Assembly (NCBI RefSeq): GCF_900699765.1
Contig: NZ_CAADHO010000001.1
Span: 310,001 to 374,000 of the forward strand
Length of the DNA stretch: 64,000 nt
Source: Desulfoluna butyratoxydans
GTDB taxonomy: Bacteria > Desulfobacterota > Desulfobacteria > Desulfobacterales > Desulfolunaceae
Direction: 5' to 3'
The position numbers were made by a program, and so were the translations under genes. Every line of letters begins with the position of its first letter. Position 1 is the first letter of the stretch. Below the pieces are notes generated by a model. It was not told where the DNA came from. It did no database searches and worked only from the letters and a program-made list of their open reading frames with translations. Of the stretch, positions 56,632 to 64,000 are shown one piece after another.

Positions 56632-59600
56632 ATGGGTATTCGCCAGAAAACAATTCTCTCGATCCTCATCGCGGTGGTGATCTCCATCGGTCTCTTTTAC
56701 CAGCTTGCCGATCGCACCATCACAACACGCTTCAGCACCCTTGAAGAGCACCGGGCGCGAAGCCGCCTGAGCTTTGTTTTTCGCCTCTTGGACAACAGCC
56801 GCGACAACCTGCAAATGCTCACCAGGGACTGGGGATCCTGGAACGACACCTACGCCTTTATGGACCACCAGGCCCCGGAGTTCATAGAAAGCAACCTGGT
56901 GGCAGAAACATTTGTGGACGCCAGCCTGTGCTATATCGGTTTTTTTCCCCTTGAGGGCGAACCGCGATGGGAAGGATTTTACGATCACGCAGCCGGCACC
57001 ATGGCCCCCCTTCCCCCGTTTCTGACCCGAACCACGGACACCCTGCTCCGGGAACTCAGGGATCCGAAGGCGGCCTCGACACTGCCCCCCGGCTTTTTCG
57101 TCTGCGAAAACGCCTTGCACATCATGGCCGCCACCCCGATCCTTCGAAGCGATGAAACCGGTCCGTCCCGGGGCTGGCTCATCATGGTGCAGAAACTCAG
57201 CGACACCTTTTTTGCCGACCTTTTTCCTGAGCCGGACACCAGGATTACCGTTGTGACCCGCCCGGCATCGACGGCTTCGCCCACCGTCCGTTTCGCCTTC
57301 ACGGACAACCGGTCCAACTACCTCTGCACCGGCTCCCTCCCGGGCAATCCGGGCCGGGACACCGTCACACTGACCCTGACGGGCAGCGCCACCATCGCCC
57401 TGGCCGGCAGGAACCTTCTCAGCCTCACCGAAGGCGGCATCCTCTTTACCGGCCTCATGCTGAGCCTTCTCACCTACCTGCTAATCCAGCGGACCCTGCT
57501 CAAACGGCTCCTCTTCCTGCGCCACCAGGTGGCCCCTGTGGCAGCCCCGAGGACCCCTGTGGCAAACGTCCAGCCATACGGAAACGACGAGCTCTCGGCC
57601 CTGGCCATGGACATCAACGACGTCTTTAAACGCATCGTGGAAGAGGAGAACCTCAACCAGAACATCCTCACGGCCCTCAACGTCGGGATCCTCATGATTG
57701 ATGCCCGATCAGACACCATCCACGAGGCCAACACCTGCATGCAGAAGATGACGGGAAAAAAACGGGAGGAGCTGGTGGGGCACCGAGCCGATGGGCTGTT
57801 TTACCTTTCGGACAGCGGAGAGCACAGGCCGGGAGCTCCTCACCAGGACAAGGGCATTCTCCGCGGGGAATCGCCCCGCCACGTCCTGCGGGCCACCACC
57901 GCCACCAGCTACCACGGCACCCCCATCCGCATCGAGACCTTCACGGACATCCAGGCCCTGGAGTCTGCCCTGGAAGACGCCAAACGCTCCGAGTCCCATT
58001 ACCGCACCCTGTTTCACAACTCCGCCACCCCCAGTGTCCTCTTCTCGGCCAAGGGCCACATCGCCAAGCTCAACCGGGAATTCCTCCGGTACGCCGGAGC
58101 CGACAGCCCCCAGGAGCTCCAGGGGCGGCACTGGTCCGAATTTCTCAACACCGAAGACCGCGCAAGGATCGAGGCCTATCTGTTGGAAAAACAAGAAGCG
58201 GGCATCTCCTTTGAAGACAACGTGGTGATCACCTTCCACGACCTGCCCGGGGGCACGCACACAGCCAAGATCCACATCATGCGACTGCCGGGGACCCGGG
58301 AACACATCGTCTCGATCTTCGACATCACCCGCCAGCAAAAGGCAGAAGAGATGCTGCGCCGCCAGGCGTTCTACGACAGCCTTACGGGCCTTGCCAACCG
58401 GCGTTTCTTTGAAGAGACCCTCACCCACGCCCTGGATGTGGCCCGGCGCAAGCAACGCCCCATCGCCCTGTTCCTCATCGACCTGGACGGCTTTAAAAGC
58501 GTCAACGACACCATGGGCCACCCCTGCGGAGACATGCTCCTCACCCTGGTGGCCCAGCGGCTGGTGAGCACCATGCGCACCAGCGACACCGTGGCCCGCA
58601 TGGGCGGCGATGAGTTCATCATCCTGTCAGAAGAGATCCGGGGCACCCAGGACATCCTTGCCATCCTCTACCGCCTGGAGGCCGCCTTCGGGGTCCCCTT
58701 TACCCTGGGCGGCACCCAGCTCCACGTCACCCTGAGCATCGGGGTCTCACGGTTCCCCGATGATGCGGAAAATGCGGAAACCCTCATCCGAAACGCCGAC
58801 CTTGCCATGTACCGGGCCAAACAGCAGGGGGACACTTACAGCTTCTTTACCCACCGCCTGGATCGGGACGCCAGGCAGAGCTTCGAGATGGAACAGGACC
58901 TGCGGACCGCCGTGGAAAAAAAGGAGTTTTCCATGTACCTCCAGCCGCGGGTCGACATGGTGGATCACACCCTCCTCGGCATGGAAGGGCTCATTCGGTG
59001 GTGCCACCCCCAGAAAGGGATCTGCTCGCCGGCGGAGTTCATCCCCTGTGCCGAACGCAACGGCCTCATCGTAACCATGGATGCGTGGATGATGGAAACC
59101 GGGTGCACCCAGGTGGCCATATGGAACAAGGAGCGCCAGGCCCTGGCCGGCAAGCCCCCGCTGCGCCTTGCCCTCAATGTCTCGGCGTGGCACTTCAGGG
59201 ACAACAGGCTCCCGGACAGGGTGATGGAGATCTTGAAAAAGACGGGCTGCGAGCCCGGGTGGCTGGAACTTGAGGTGACGGAGACCGCCATCATGAAAAA
59301 TCTCTCCGGGGCTGTGGCCGCCCTGGACCGGCTGAGGGCCATGGGCATATCCATCGCCCTGGACGACTTCGGCACCGGCTACTCCTCCCTTAATTACCTT
59401 CGGAACATGCCGGTGGACACCCTGAAGATCGACCGTTCGTTTATCGCGGCCCTGGGCCCCGAGGATGACAAAAGCCGGTTTCTTCTCGCCACCATCGTGG
59501 AAATCGGCACCCGCTTTGACATCCATGTGGTGGCCGAAGGGGTGGAGGAGGAGTGGCAGCGGGCTTACCTGGAATCCATCGGCTGCCCCTCGGCCCAGGG

Positions 59601-59679
59601 CTACCTCTGGTCACCGCCGGTTCCCGTGCCGGAGTTTCCCCACCTGAAGGACACCCTGCCGCCACCGGACGGTGGTTAG
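56632..59679 (+). CDS. CHASE4-PAS-PAS-GGDEF-EAL protein
   Basis: This large membrane protein joins c-di-GMP synthesis and breakdown. A helix at 7-25 and another near 260-285 flank a CHASE4-like extracytoplasmic domain (LTRDWGSWNDTYAF). Two PAS-like regions lie near 340-430 and 465-570. GGDEF follows with RMGGDEFIIL and an I-site RTSD. The EAL domain has EGL in place of EAL (GMEGLIRWCHP) but keeps LALNVSA, LELEVTET, LDDFGTGYSSL, LKIDRSFI and VVAEGVEE, so both activities may be intact. Its stop overlaps the convergent thioesterase gene by 4 bp. Confidence 0.94.
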   Translation: MGIRQKTILSILIAVVISIGLFYQLADRTITTRFSTLEEHRARSRLSFVFRLLDNSRDNLQMLTRDWGSWNDTYAFMDHQAPEFIESNLVAETFVDASLCYIGFFPLEGEPRWEGFYDHAAGTMAPLPPFLTRTTDTLLRELRDPKAASTLPPGFFVCENALHIMAATPILRSDETGPSRGWLIMVQKLSDTFFADLFPEPDTRITVVTRPASTASPTVRFAFTDNRSNYLCTGSLPGNPGRDTVTLTLTGSATIALAGRNLLSLTEGGILFTGLMLSLLTYLLIQRTLLKRLLFLRHQVAPVAAPRTPVANVQPYGNDELSALAMDINDVFKRIVEEENLNQNILTALNVGILMIDARSDTIHEANTCMQKMTGKKREELVGHRADGLFYLSDSGEHRPGAPHQDKGILRGESPRHVLRATTATSYHGTPIRIETFTDIQALESALEDAKRSESHYRTLFHNSATPSVLFSAKGHIAKLNREFLRYAGADSPQELQGRHWSEFLNTEDRARIEAYLLEKQEAGISFEDNVVITFHDLPGGTHTAKIHIMRLPGTREHIVSIFDITRQQKAEEMLRRQAFYDSLTGLANRRFFEETLTHALDVARRKQRPIALFLIDLDGFKSVNDTMGHPCGDMLLTLVAQRLVSTMRTSDTVARMGGDEFIILSEEIRGTQDILAILYRLEAAFGVPFTLGGTQLHVTLSIGVSRFPDDAENAETLIRNADLAMYRAKQQGDTYSFFTHRLDRDARQSFEMEQDLRTAVEKKEFSMYLQPRVDMVDHTLLGMEGLIRWCHPQKGICSPAEFIPCAERNGLIVTMDAWMMETGCTQVAIWNKERQALAGKPPLRLALNVSAWHFRDNRLPDRVMEILKKTGCEPGWLELEVTETAIMKNLSGAVAALDRLRAMGISIALDDFGTGYSSLNYLRNMPVDTLKIDRSFIAALGPEDDKSRFLLATIVEIGTRFDIHVVAEGVEEEWQRAYLESIGCPSAQGYLWSPPVPVPEFPHLKDTLPPPDGG

Positions 59680-60437
59680 ATACCGCTCTGCCGCCAAAGG
59701 GTCCGGGCCCTGCAGGCAAGGACATCGCCCTCTTTGACCACGGCGTGCTCGAACAGGCCGGACGTGTCGGCTGCCACCCCCACGGATCGAAGCCTCTCCC
59801 CGAACCGGATCTCGCTTTTGAACTCCAGCTCCAGGCGGGCCAGCGCGCGGTTCATCAGCACCTCCGGGGGCACGCTCTCCAGAACCCACTCGGCGTAGCG
59901 CACGTTGTTCACATGGCCGTTGATGTCCAGGTCCCGAAAGCCCGCCTGCCAGTGCAGCCCCCCGTCGGGCACCTCCATGGTTCCGAGCCGCTCCGGCACC
60001 AGGGCCTCGTGCTCGGCCCCCAGTTCACACACAGGAACCTTCACGGGAAAGGCCGAGGTCCTCACCATCCTGCGGGTCTCAAGGCTCACCAGCGCAAAAC
60101 TGCTCACGGCCGAGGCCAGGGTCCGTCCGTCGTCTCCCACGGCCTTGAAGGCGCGGTAGAACAGAAGGGGCCCTCTGCCGCCGTGCCAGGTGGTGATGTG
60201 CACGGACTCCCCCCGCATAGGAAGGGTCTCGAACTCTGCCCGCATCCCGGCCATGACCCAGAAGAGGCCAAAGTCGCTGACCCGGTCAAAGGCCCCGTGG
60301 GCTGCGTCCGAATGACGCATGGCCCCCTCCTGGAAATAGCGCAGCATGGCCGCAGGGACCATGCGCCCTGTGGGACCACAGTCCCACGAGGGGACCTGAA
60401 ATGAGATCTCAAACCTCTTTATCTCACTGTCTGTCAC
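59676..60437 (-). CDS. Acyl-ACP thioesterase-like protein
   Basis: Acyl-ACP thioesterases release fatty acids from acyl carrier protein. The 253-residue product is a double hotdog: the N-terminal half contains MLRYFQEGAMRHSD, the usual helix of the first hotdog, and the second half begins with FRDLDINGHVNNVRYAEWVLE near 165, the D-x-N-x-H-x-N-N motif with the catalytic residues. It overlaps the upstream patatin gene by 4 bp, which suggests coupled translation, and ends on the stop of the GGDEF-EAL gene from the other strand. Confidence 0.85.
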   Translation of the reverse strand: MTDSEIKRFEISFQVPSWDCGPTGRMVPAAMLRYFQEGAMRHSDAAHGAFDRVSDFGLFWVMAGMRAEFETLPMRGESVHITTWHGGRGPLLFYRAFKAVGDDGRTLASAVSSFALVSLETRRMVRTSAFPVKVPVCELGAEHEALVPERLGTMEVPDGGLHWQAGFRDLDINGHVNNVRYAEWVLESVPPEVLMNRALARLELEFKSEIRFGERLRSVGVAADTSGLFEHAVVKEGDVLACRARTLWRQSGI

Positions 60438-61507
60438 GGAATCCTCCTTACCAATTCACGAATACGCCCGGAGGCCGACGCCTCCAGGAATTGCTCGCCC
60501 AAGACCTTTCCCATGGCAACGCTCGTCTCCCAAAAGGCCACCCGCTCAGCGTCCTGCCCTGCAAGGCGATTAAAATCCCGCCTGTCCGGGATCCGCCCCA
60601 GGGGCAGGGAAGCCACAAAGGAGGGAGAGGGCGCCAGGAGCACCACATCGGACAGCAGCGCCCCTCCTGCCATGCGGCTGGGACGGTTCCTGTCGAACCA
60701 GCCCAGGGTCACCTCGCTGTAAAAATGGGGATAGAGCACAAGGCCGTTTTCCCCGTTCATAAAATCAAAGGCCGGGTGGTAGTGAAACAGCCCCCCGTCC
60801 CGGTACACCCCTTTGGGCCCTCCGGGGATGTTCCGCACCCCCTCCATGATGTAGGGGATGGAACCGCTGGCCAAAAGGGCCTGCCGAAGGTTTTCCGGCG
60901 TCAGGGCAGAGGCCCCGCCCGTGAATTCACCGTTTCCTGAAAACGGAGGCACGTCCCGGGGGTCAAAGAACAACGTGGGACGGCACTGGGCCCGAAACAG
61001 CTCACGGGAAATCCGGTTTGCACCCCAGGCTCCGGCAATGCCTGCGATCATGGCCAGGGGATGGTCCGAGGCAAGGGGGCCCCGGCAGCGCACCGTGGAC
61101 AGATGCAGCCTGCAATAGGGATGGGCCAGGATCTCCTCGGCCTTTCCCGGCCCCAGACAGGTGTCCATGATCCGATGGGCCTCGTCGCTCACCTGCCGTG
61201 GCGTTACCTTGCCCGTGTAATACTGGTGGATATAGGCCTGGGCCAGCCGGTCAAAGGCCCCTTCCGGGTCAGCCTGGGCAGCCGCCGCCGACTTCCATGC
61301 CCCGATGGAGGTCCCGAACAGGTGAAGGGGCTTTTCCCGCCCCTGGAACCACCGACCGAAAATCGCCGACTCCAGACCGTGCAGCACCAGCCACTTGGCC
61401 GCCCCGGATGCCCCCACCACCATGGAGACATCGTCCGGGGAGAGCCCCTCCTCGCGGATCCTCTCATAGGCCCTGTGGCCCGCCAGAATCAACAACTCGC
61501 CTGCCAT
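60434..61507 (-). CDS. Patatin-like phospholipase/acyl hydrolase
   Basis: Patatins hydrolyse lipid acyl esters with a Ser-Asp dyad. The 357-residue protein shows MVVGASGAAKWLVLHGL near 38, the nucleophile elbow LFGTSIGAWKSA near 70 (GxSxG) and the dyad motif YRDGGLFHYH near 258 (DGG). No signal peptide is evident, so it is probably cytoplasmic or membrane-associated. The ATG at 61507 has AGGAGAA upstream; a longer frame begins at 61531. It lies between a PaaI thioesterase and the acyl-ACP thioesterase, suggesting a lipid-handling operon. Confidence 0.85.
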   Translation of the reverse strand: MAGELLILAGHRAYERIREEGLSPDDVSMVVGASGAAKWLVLHGLESAIFGRWFQGREKPLHLFGTSIGAWKSAAAAQADPEGAFDRLAQAYIHQYYTGKVTPRQVSDEAHRIMDTCLGPGKAEEILAHPYCRLHLSTVRCRGPLASDHPLAMIAGIAGAWGANRISRELFRAQCRPTLFFDPRDVPPFSGNGEFTGGASALTPENLRQALLASGSIPYIMEGVRNIPGGPKGVYRDGGLFHYHPAFDFMNGENGLVLYPHFYSEVTLGWFDRNRPSRMAGGALLSDVVLLAPSPSFVASLPLGRIPDRRDFNRLAGQDAERVAFWETSVAMGKVLGEQFLEASASGRIRELVRRIP

Positions 61508-61527
61508 GTGTTCTCCTTTCAGACCGA

Positions 61528-62016
61528 TCATCCCATGGATGCTGCCATGGTCTCCAGCTCCTCATTGGACATGATGCCCATGGCCCCGAACTCCTCCTTG
61601 GTAAACAGCACAAATTCCCCTTCGGACGAGGCGCAGACGTCCCCCTCCTCATCGCGGATTTCCGCCACCACCCGGGCTTTCCGCTCACTGAGCCGCTCTT
61701 TGATGATGCCGGTCAGTGCCAGGGGAGTGCCCACGCGCACGGGCTTTTTAAAGGCAACATTCATCCCCTTGGTGAGGATAAACCGCTCGGTCAGGTGGAT
61801 GGCGGTCCAGCTCATCATCTCGTCCAGCATGGTGGAGAGGATCCCCCCGTGCACCAGGTTGCTCCACCCCCTGAACCGAGGCCTCACCGTCAGAAAGGAG
61901 CGAAGCTGCTCCCCGTTGGACTCAAAACTCATCTTCAGGCCGTGGGGGTTCTCCGTCCCACAGGCAAAACACTCCCGATCCACCCCCTCAAGGGACTTCC
62001 ACTGTGTCTCTGTCAT
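61528..62016 (-). CDS. PaaI-type hotdog thioesterase
   Basis: The 162-residue protein has the hotdog pattern with NPHGLKMSFES near 24-34, GWSNLVHGGILSTMLDEMMSW near 50-70 (HGG and the catalytic Asp/Glu helix) and FKKPVRVGTPL near 90. Such enzymes hydrolyse acyl-CoA thioesters. A CFACG near residue 16 is a variable Cys pair. The ATG at 62016 has GGGAGAG upstream; a longer frame begins at 62079. It is the first gene of the PaaI-patatin-thioesterase unit. Confidence 0.85.
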   Translation of the reverse strand: MTETQWKSLEGVDRECFACGTENPHGLKMSFESNGEQLRSFLTVRPRFRGWSNLVHGGILSTMLDEMMSWTAIHLTERFILTKGMNVAFKKPVRVGTPLALTGIIKERLSERKARVVAEIRDEEGDVCASSEGEFVLFTKEEFGAMGIMSNEELETMAASMG

Positions 62017-62108
62017 TTTCTCTCTCCCAATGCCAAGTACAGATTCATCACGTTGGTTATATTCTTCAGCCGGTGCCATGGCACCGGCAGGGTTAACGCT
62101 TTAAAAAC

Positions 62109-62275
62109 GCCTCCGGCGGCCCTGCCGGGGGCCAACCTTTTAAAAAGGTTGATAAACAGGTCTTGTGAACGCCTCGGATCGACCGAACGTTATCGGAAAG
62201 CCACGGCTTCAAACGTATCGGGCGTTCAGCCGAAACGTTTTTTCGGATCTTTTGTCAAAAAGCGACCCGCCGGAG
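62109..62275. mobile_element. Subtype B palindromic element, second full copy (MITE-like), 167 bp
   Basis: GCCTCCGGCGG at the left and CCGCCGGAG at the right, with the same inner modules as at 47407: a stem around TTTTAAAAA, then TGATAAACAGG, then AACGTTTTTTCGGATC and CAAAAAGCG. The centre is different but again a hairpin (GAACGCC with GGCGTTC). Confidence 0.8.
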
Positions 62276-62380
62276 TTATTCCGGTTTAAGTCATACGAAT
62301 CACAAACGTTCTGCATCGTGTTTTTAGAAGAATGAAATGGGCCTCTCCTGCAAAGTCGGTTGCTATATGTCACACATCAC

Positions 62381-62464
62381 GCGAATGCTCTGATAACGCA
62401 TGCAAAATGGCTGTCTCCATGCATTCGCCATAGGGTTTCCAGGTGCCCCACCTGGCCGCAGGAG
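62381..62464 (-). repeat. Palindromic repeat, subtype A, copy 4, reversed
   Basis: GCGAATGC (62381-62388) with GCATTCGC (62421-62428), then CCAGGTG ccc CACCTGG (62439-62455) and CCGCAGGAG. Compared with the other copies one stem base pair differs on both sides (GGGG/CCCC becomes GGTG/CACC), so pairing is kept. Confidence 0.75.
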
Positions 62465-62581
62465 TCAGTGCGGTCAAATCCACAATAGACAAGTGGCAAC
62501 AACTTACCCTGTTCGGTCGAAGCCTGTGAACCGGCCCGCATAAACCGTCGGCGTTTATGTCGGGCGAAGCCCGAACCGAAG

Positions 62582-62626
62582 GCCATTGCGCTTTGGCCTG
62601 AGGAACGAAGGGCAAAGCGCAATGGC
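62582..62626. repeat. Perfect 14-bp inverted repeat
   Basis: GCCATTGCGCTTTG and CAAAGCGCAATGGC flank a 17-nt loop in the repeat-rich region before the TetR gene's 3' end. No gene or T run is associated. Confidence 0.7.
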
Positions 62627-62637
62627 AATCAGCTTTC

Positions 62638-62666
62638 GAGGTGGCTCCACCTCGCCGCCGGAGGCA
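62638..62666 (-). repeat. Repeat head with altered hairpin
   Basis: CGAGGTGG and CCACCTCG form a hairpin beside CCGCCGGAGGCA. It is the repeat-family head with a third, unrelated stem sequence. Confidence 0.65.
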
Positions 62667-62708
62667 TGCTTTTTCCGGCTACTTTAACCATAGAAGGCGG
62701 CTTTTCCC

Positions 62709-63308
62709 TCACGTGGCCCCGAGAAGGAGCCTGGCCGATCGGATCATGTGGGCGCAGTGGGCATCGAAGGTCCCGGCCTTGAGGTGGTACTGGCAGAAGT
62801 AGTGGGACCCTTCGGACAGGGAGATCAGGGCCTCGGTGGTGGCCTGGGGATCGTCCACCCGGATCACCCCGGCCTCGGAGAGGAGGGCCATCTGCTTGGT
62901 GAGGTACCGCCGGTAGTTGCCGTAGAGGTTCCGAACCCGCTCCATCACCTCGGCGTCCCGCTGACTCAGGGCCAGAAACGAAAAGACCACGGAAAAACTG
63001 GCCGCCTCGTACCACTCCCGGCTCCAGATCAGCGAAAGGAGGCGCTCCAGGCGCTCTTTTGGATCCCCGCCCTCGGGGAGCCTTGCAAACAGGGCGGCGT
63101 AGGTCCGCAACACCTCGTCCACCAGGGCCATCACCATCTTCTCCTTGGAACCGAAATAATGGATAATGAGGCTGGCATGGACCCCGGCCTGTTTGGCCAC
63201 CTTGGCCACGGAGGCGTTTTCAAACCCCTCGGCCTCGATCACCTCGTAAAAAGCCTTTAGAATAGCGGGTTTTCTCTCGTCTGCGCTCTGTCTTTTCCGT
63301 CCTGTCAT
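62709..63308 (-). CDS. TetR-family transcriptional regulator
   Basis: The 199-residue protein has the TetR N-terminal helix-turn-helix (ILKAFYEVIEAEGFENASVAKVAKQAGVHASLIIHYFGSKEKM, given here only by its end points at about 16-58) and an all-helical ligand domain. The ATG at 63308 has AAGGA 5 nt upstream; longer starts exist to 63335. A 30-bp near-palindrome begins 33 nt before the start, so autoregulation is likely. It may also control the acyl/lipid genes downstream on the same strand, which is inference from position. Confidence 0.88.
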   Translation of the reverse strand: MTGRKRQSADERKPAILKAFYEVIEAEGFENASVAKVAKQAGVHASLIIHYFGSKEKMVMALVDEVLRTYAALFARLPEGGDPKERLERLLSLIWSREWYEAASFSVVFSFLALSQRDAEVMERVRNLYGNYRRYLTKQMALLSEAGVIRVDDPQATTEALISLSEGSHYFCQYHLKAGTFDAHCAHMIRSARLLLGAT

Positions 63309-63340
63309 ACCCATCCTTTGCGGTGTCATCAGCACCGCCT

Positions 63341-63370
63341 GCTTATTTATTGAACATTCATTTAATAAGC
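63341..63370. promoter_or_regulatory. Probable TetR operator
   Basis: A 30-bp imperfect palindrome with 7-bp outer arms GCTTATT/AATAAGC and central TGAACATTCA; twelve of fifteen positions match between halves. It lies upstream of the TetR gene, in the position of an autoregulatory site. Confidence 0.65.
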
Positions 63371-63427
63371 AGACATACCCATCCTGTCAAGGCCAATGGC
63401 CAGATCCAACGGCAAGTAAAAAATCAA

Positions 63428-63528
63428 TTGCCTCCGGCGGGTCGCTTTTTGAAAAAAGCTCCGCAAAAACGTTCCAATAGCCAAGGCACTTCTCTTCAGC
63501 CCCTGGGGGACTGAAGAGAAGTGCCTTG
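63428..63528 (+). repeat. Subtype B palindromic repeat, half-copy with a 19-bp central hairpin
   Basis: TGCCTCCGGCGG, GTCGCTTTTTGAAAAAAGC, CGCAAAAACGTT, then CCAAGGCACTTCTCTTCAG with its perfect 19-nt complement around CCCCTGGGGGA. The other half of the full element is absent. Confidence 0.75.
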
Positions 63529-63689
63529 GTAAACAACAAAAAAAGATAGAAACGGTTATGATGCCCCAAAAAAAACGCAACACGTTTGTGCAACGTTTCA
63601 AAAGGTTACTCCCCGACAGGGCCGCCGAGAGAACCTGAAAACCCCATGGCAAATGCATGCAGGAGGCCATAATTTACGGGCGGAGTCGG

Positions 63690-64000
63690 TCAGCTGAAAT
63701 GGACCGCCACCCAGATGGTCTCCCGGTCCTCGGGGGTCCAGGTGACCCGGTGGCGGGCATGGGCCGGAATCAGGAGATGGTCCCCTGCCTGAAGATGGAT
63801 CTCCTCCTCGCCTTCAAAGCAGAGGCGCGCCTCACCCTGGGCCACCATTACCCACTCGTGGGTCTCCTGGTCGTACCAGAACCCGTCCGGGGAAGCGTGT
63901 CCCTTGGAGACGATGCGCTCCACGGTGACCCCGCTGCCCGATGCAAGGGTTGTCATGAGCTCTTCGGGAAGCTCGGCCGGGATGCCCTCGAACAGGGACG
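63690..64000 (-). CDS. Cupin protein, cut by the window edge
   Basis: The last 311 bases read as an open minus-strand frame through the edge. The ATG at 63956 is probably internal, because the frame upstream of it (SLFEGIPAELPEEL) is plausible coding sequence for a cupin N-terminus. Visible motifs are TVERIVSKGHASPDGFWYDQ, HEWVMVAQGEARLCFEG and LQAGDHLLIPAHARHRV, fitting a small single-domain cupin. Metal-ligand positions appear partly substituted. Function unknown. Confidence 0.8.
   Translation of the reverse strand, partial: SLFEGIPAELPEELMTTLASGSGVTVERIVSKGHASPDGFWYDQETHEWVMVAQGEARLCFEGEEEIHLQAGDHLLIPAHARHRVTWTPEDRETIWVAVHFS

Noticed and set aside
62377-62628. Minus-strand ORFs between the PaaI and TetR genes
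   Set aside because: They lie entirely in palindromic repeats; the ORFs at 47044, 27587 and 63323 that share a PPAGRFLKKAP-like string are also translations of the repeat family.

Overview
The window looks like a chromosomal segment of a strictly anaerobic, sulfate-reducing Desulfobacterota (Desulfobacterales-like) bacterium. The evidence is a DsrC protein with the canonical pair of C-terminal cysteines, a pyruvate:ferredoxin oxidoreductase, an [FeFe] hydrogenase, a siroheme-decarboxylase-like protein, an Hdr/MvhD/Flx-type electron-transfer cluster, and in-frame UGA (selenocysteine) codons, which are frequent in this group. The DNA is GC-rich. Genus assignment is inference. No tRNA, rRNA, CRISPR array, prophage or transposase gene was found.

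Layout. 1-3.8 kb, minus strand: coaE-rho-rpmE-prfA-prmC housekeeping genes. 4.2-6.7 kb, plus: adk, rpsU (TTG start), folC, each followed by a strong terminator. 6.8-8.2 kb, minus: a pseudouridine synthase coupled to a zinc-ribbon protein. 8.3-10.0 kb, plus: a 63-residue CxxC...Sec...CxxC selenoprotein, truA and a Gph-like phosphatase. 10.3-14.0 kb, minus: ClC-CBS channel, aminotransferase, small Cys-rich protein. 14.4-16.9 kb, plus: KdsD-like isomerase and a phosphofructokinase. 17.1-20.0 kb, minus: LpoA-like lipoprotein and miaA.

20.3-27.2 kb, plus, is the most distinctive block. It holds a tandem-fused HdrA with Sec60, an MvhD with Sec67, two Fe-S subunits, an FAD/NAD(P)H/[2Fe-2S] subunit, and dsrC. 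It reads as a soluble, flavin-based electron-bifurcating or confurcating module linking NAD(P)H, ferredoxin and a disulfide or DsrC-type acceptor; hdrB and hdrC are absent. All three UGA codons in the window are followed, 22-23 nt later, by the loop of a short hairpin, the expected bacterial SECIS geometry.

27.2-31.6 kb: YjbQ, AhbA/B-like protein, amidohydrolase, secreted lipase, YkgJ-type protein. 31.9-38.5 kb, minus: PFOR behind a structured leader, and clpB. 38.9-43.6 kb: CbiR-like protein coupled to a GGDEF protein, two outer-membrane proteins and a glutaredoxin. 44.4-47.4 kb, plus: citrate synthase and a stand-alone [FeFe] hydrogenase. 47.6-52.6 kb: DUF554 protein, a paralogous small-protein pair divergent from an Rrf2 regulator, SQR-like flavoprotein with DUF1641 protein, and crcB-DUF190 behind a fluoride riboswitch. 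52.6-64.0 kb: two more c-di-GMP signalling proteins, an ArsR regulator, and a minus-strand lipid/acyl region (acyl-CoA dehydrogenase, acyl-ACP thioesterase, patatin, PaaI thioesterase, TetR), ending with a cupin gene cut by the window edge.

Intergenic spaces carry at least ten copies or half-copies of a palindromic repeat family built on the head TGCCTCCGGCGG. Two subtypes can be distinguished, and their stems differ in sequence while keeping pairing.
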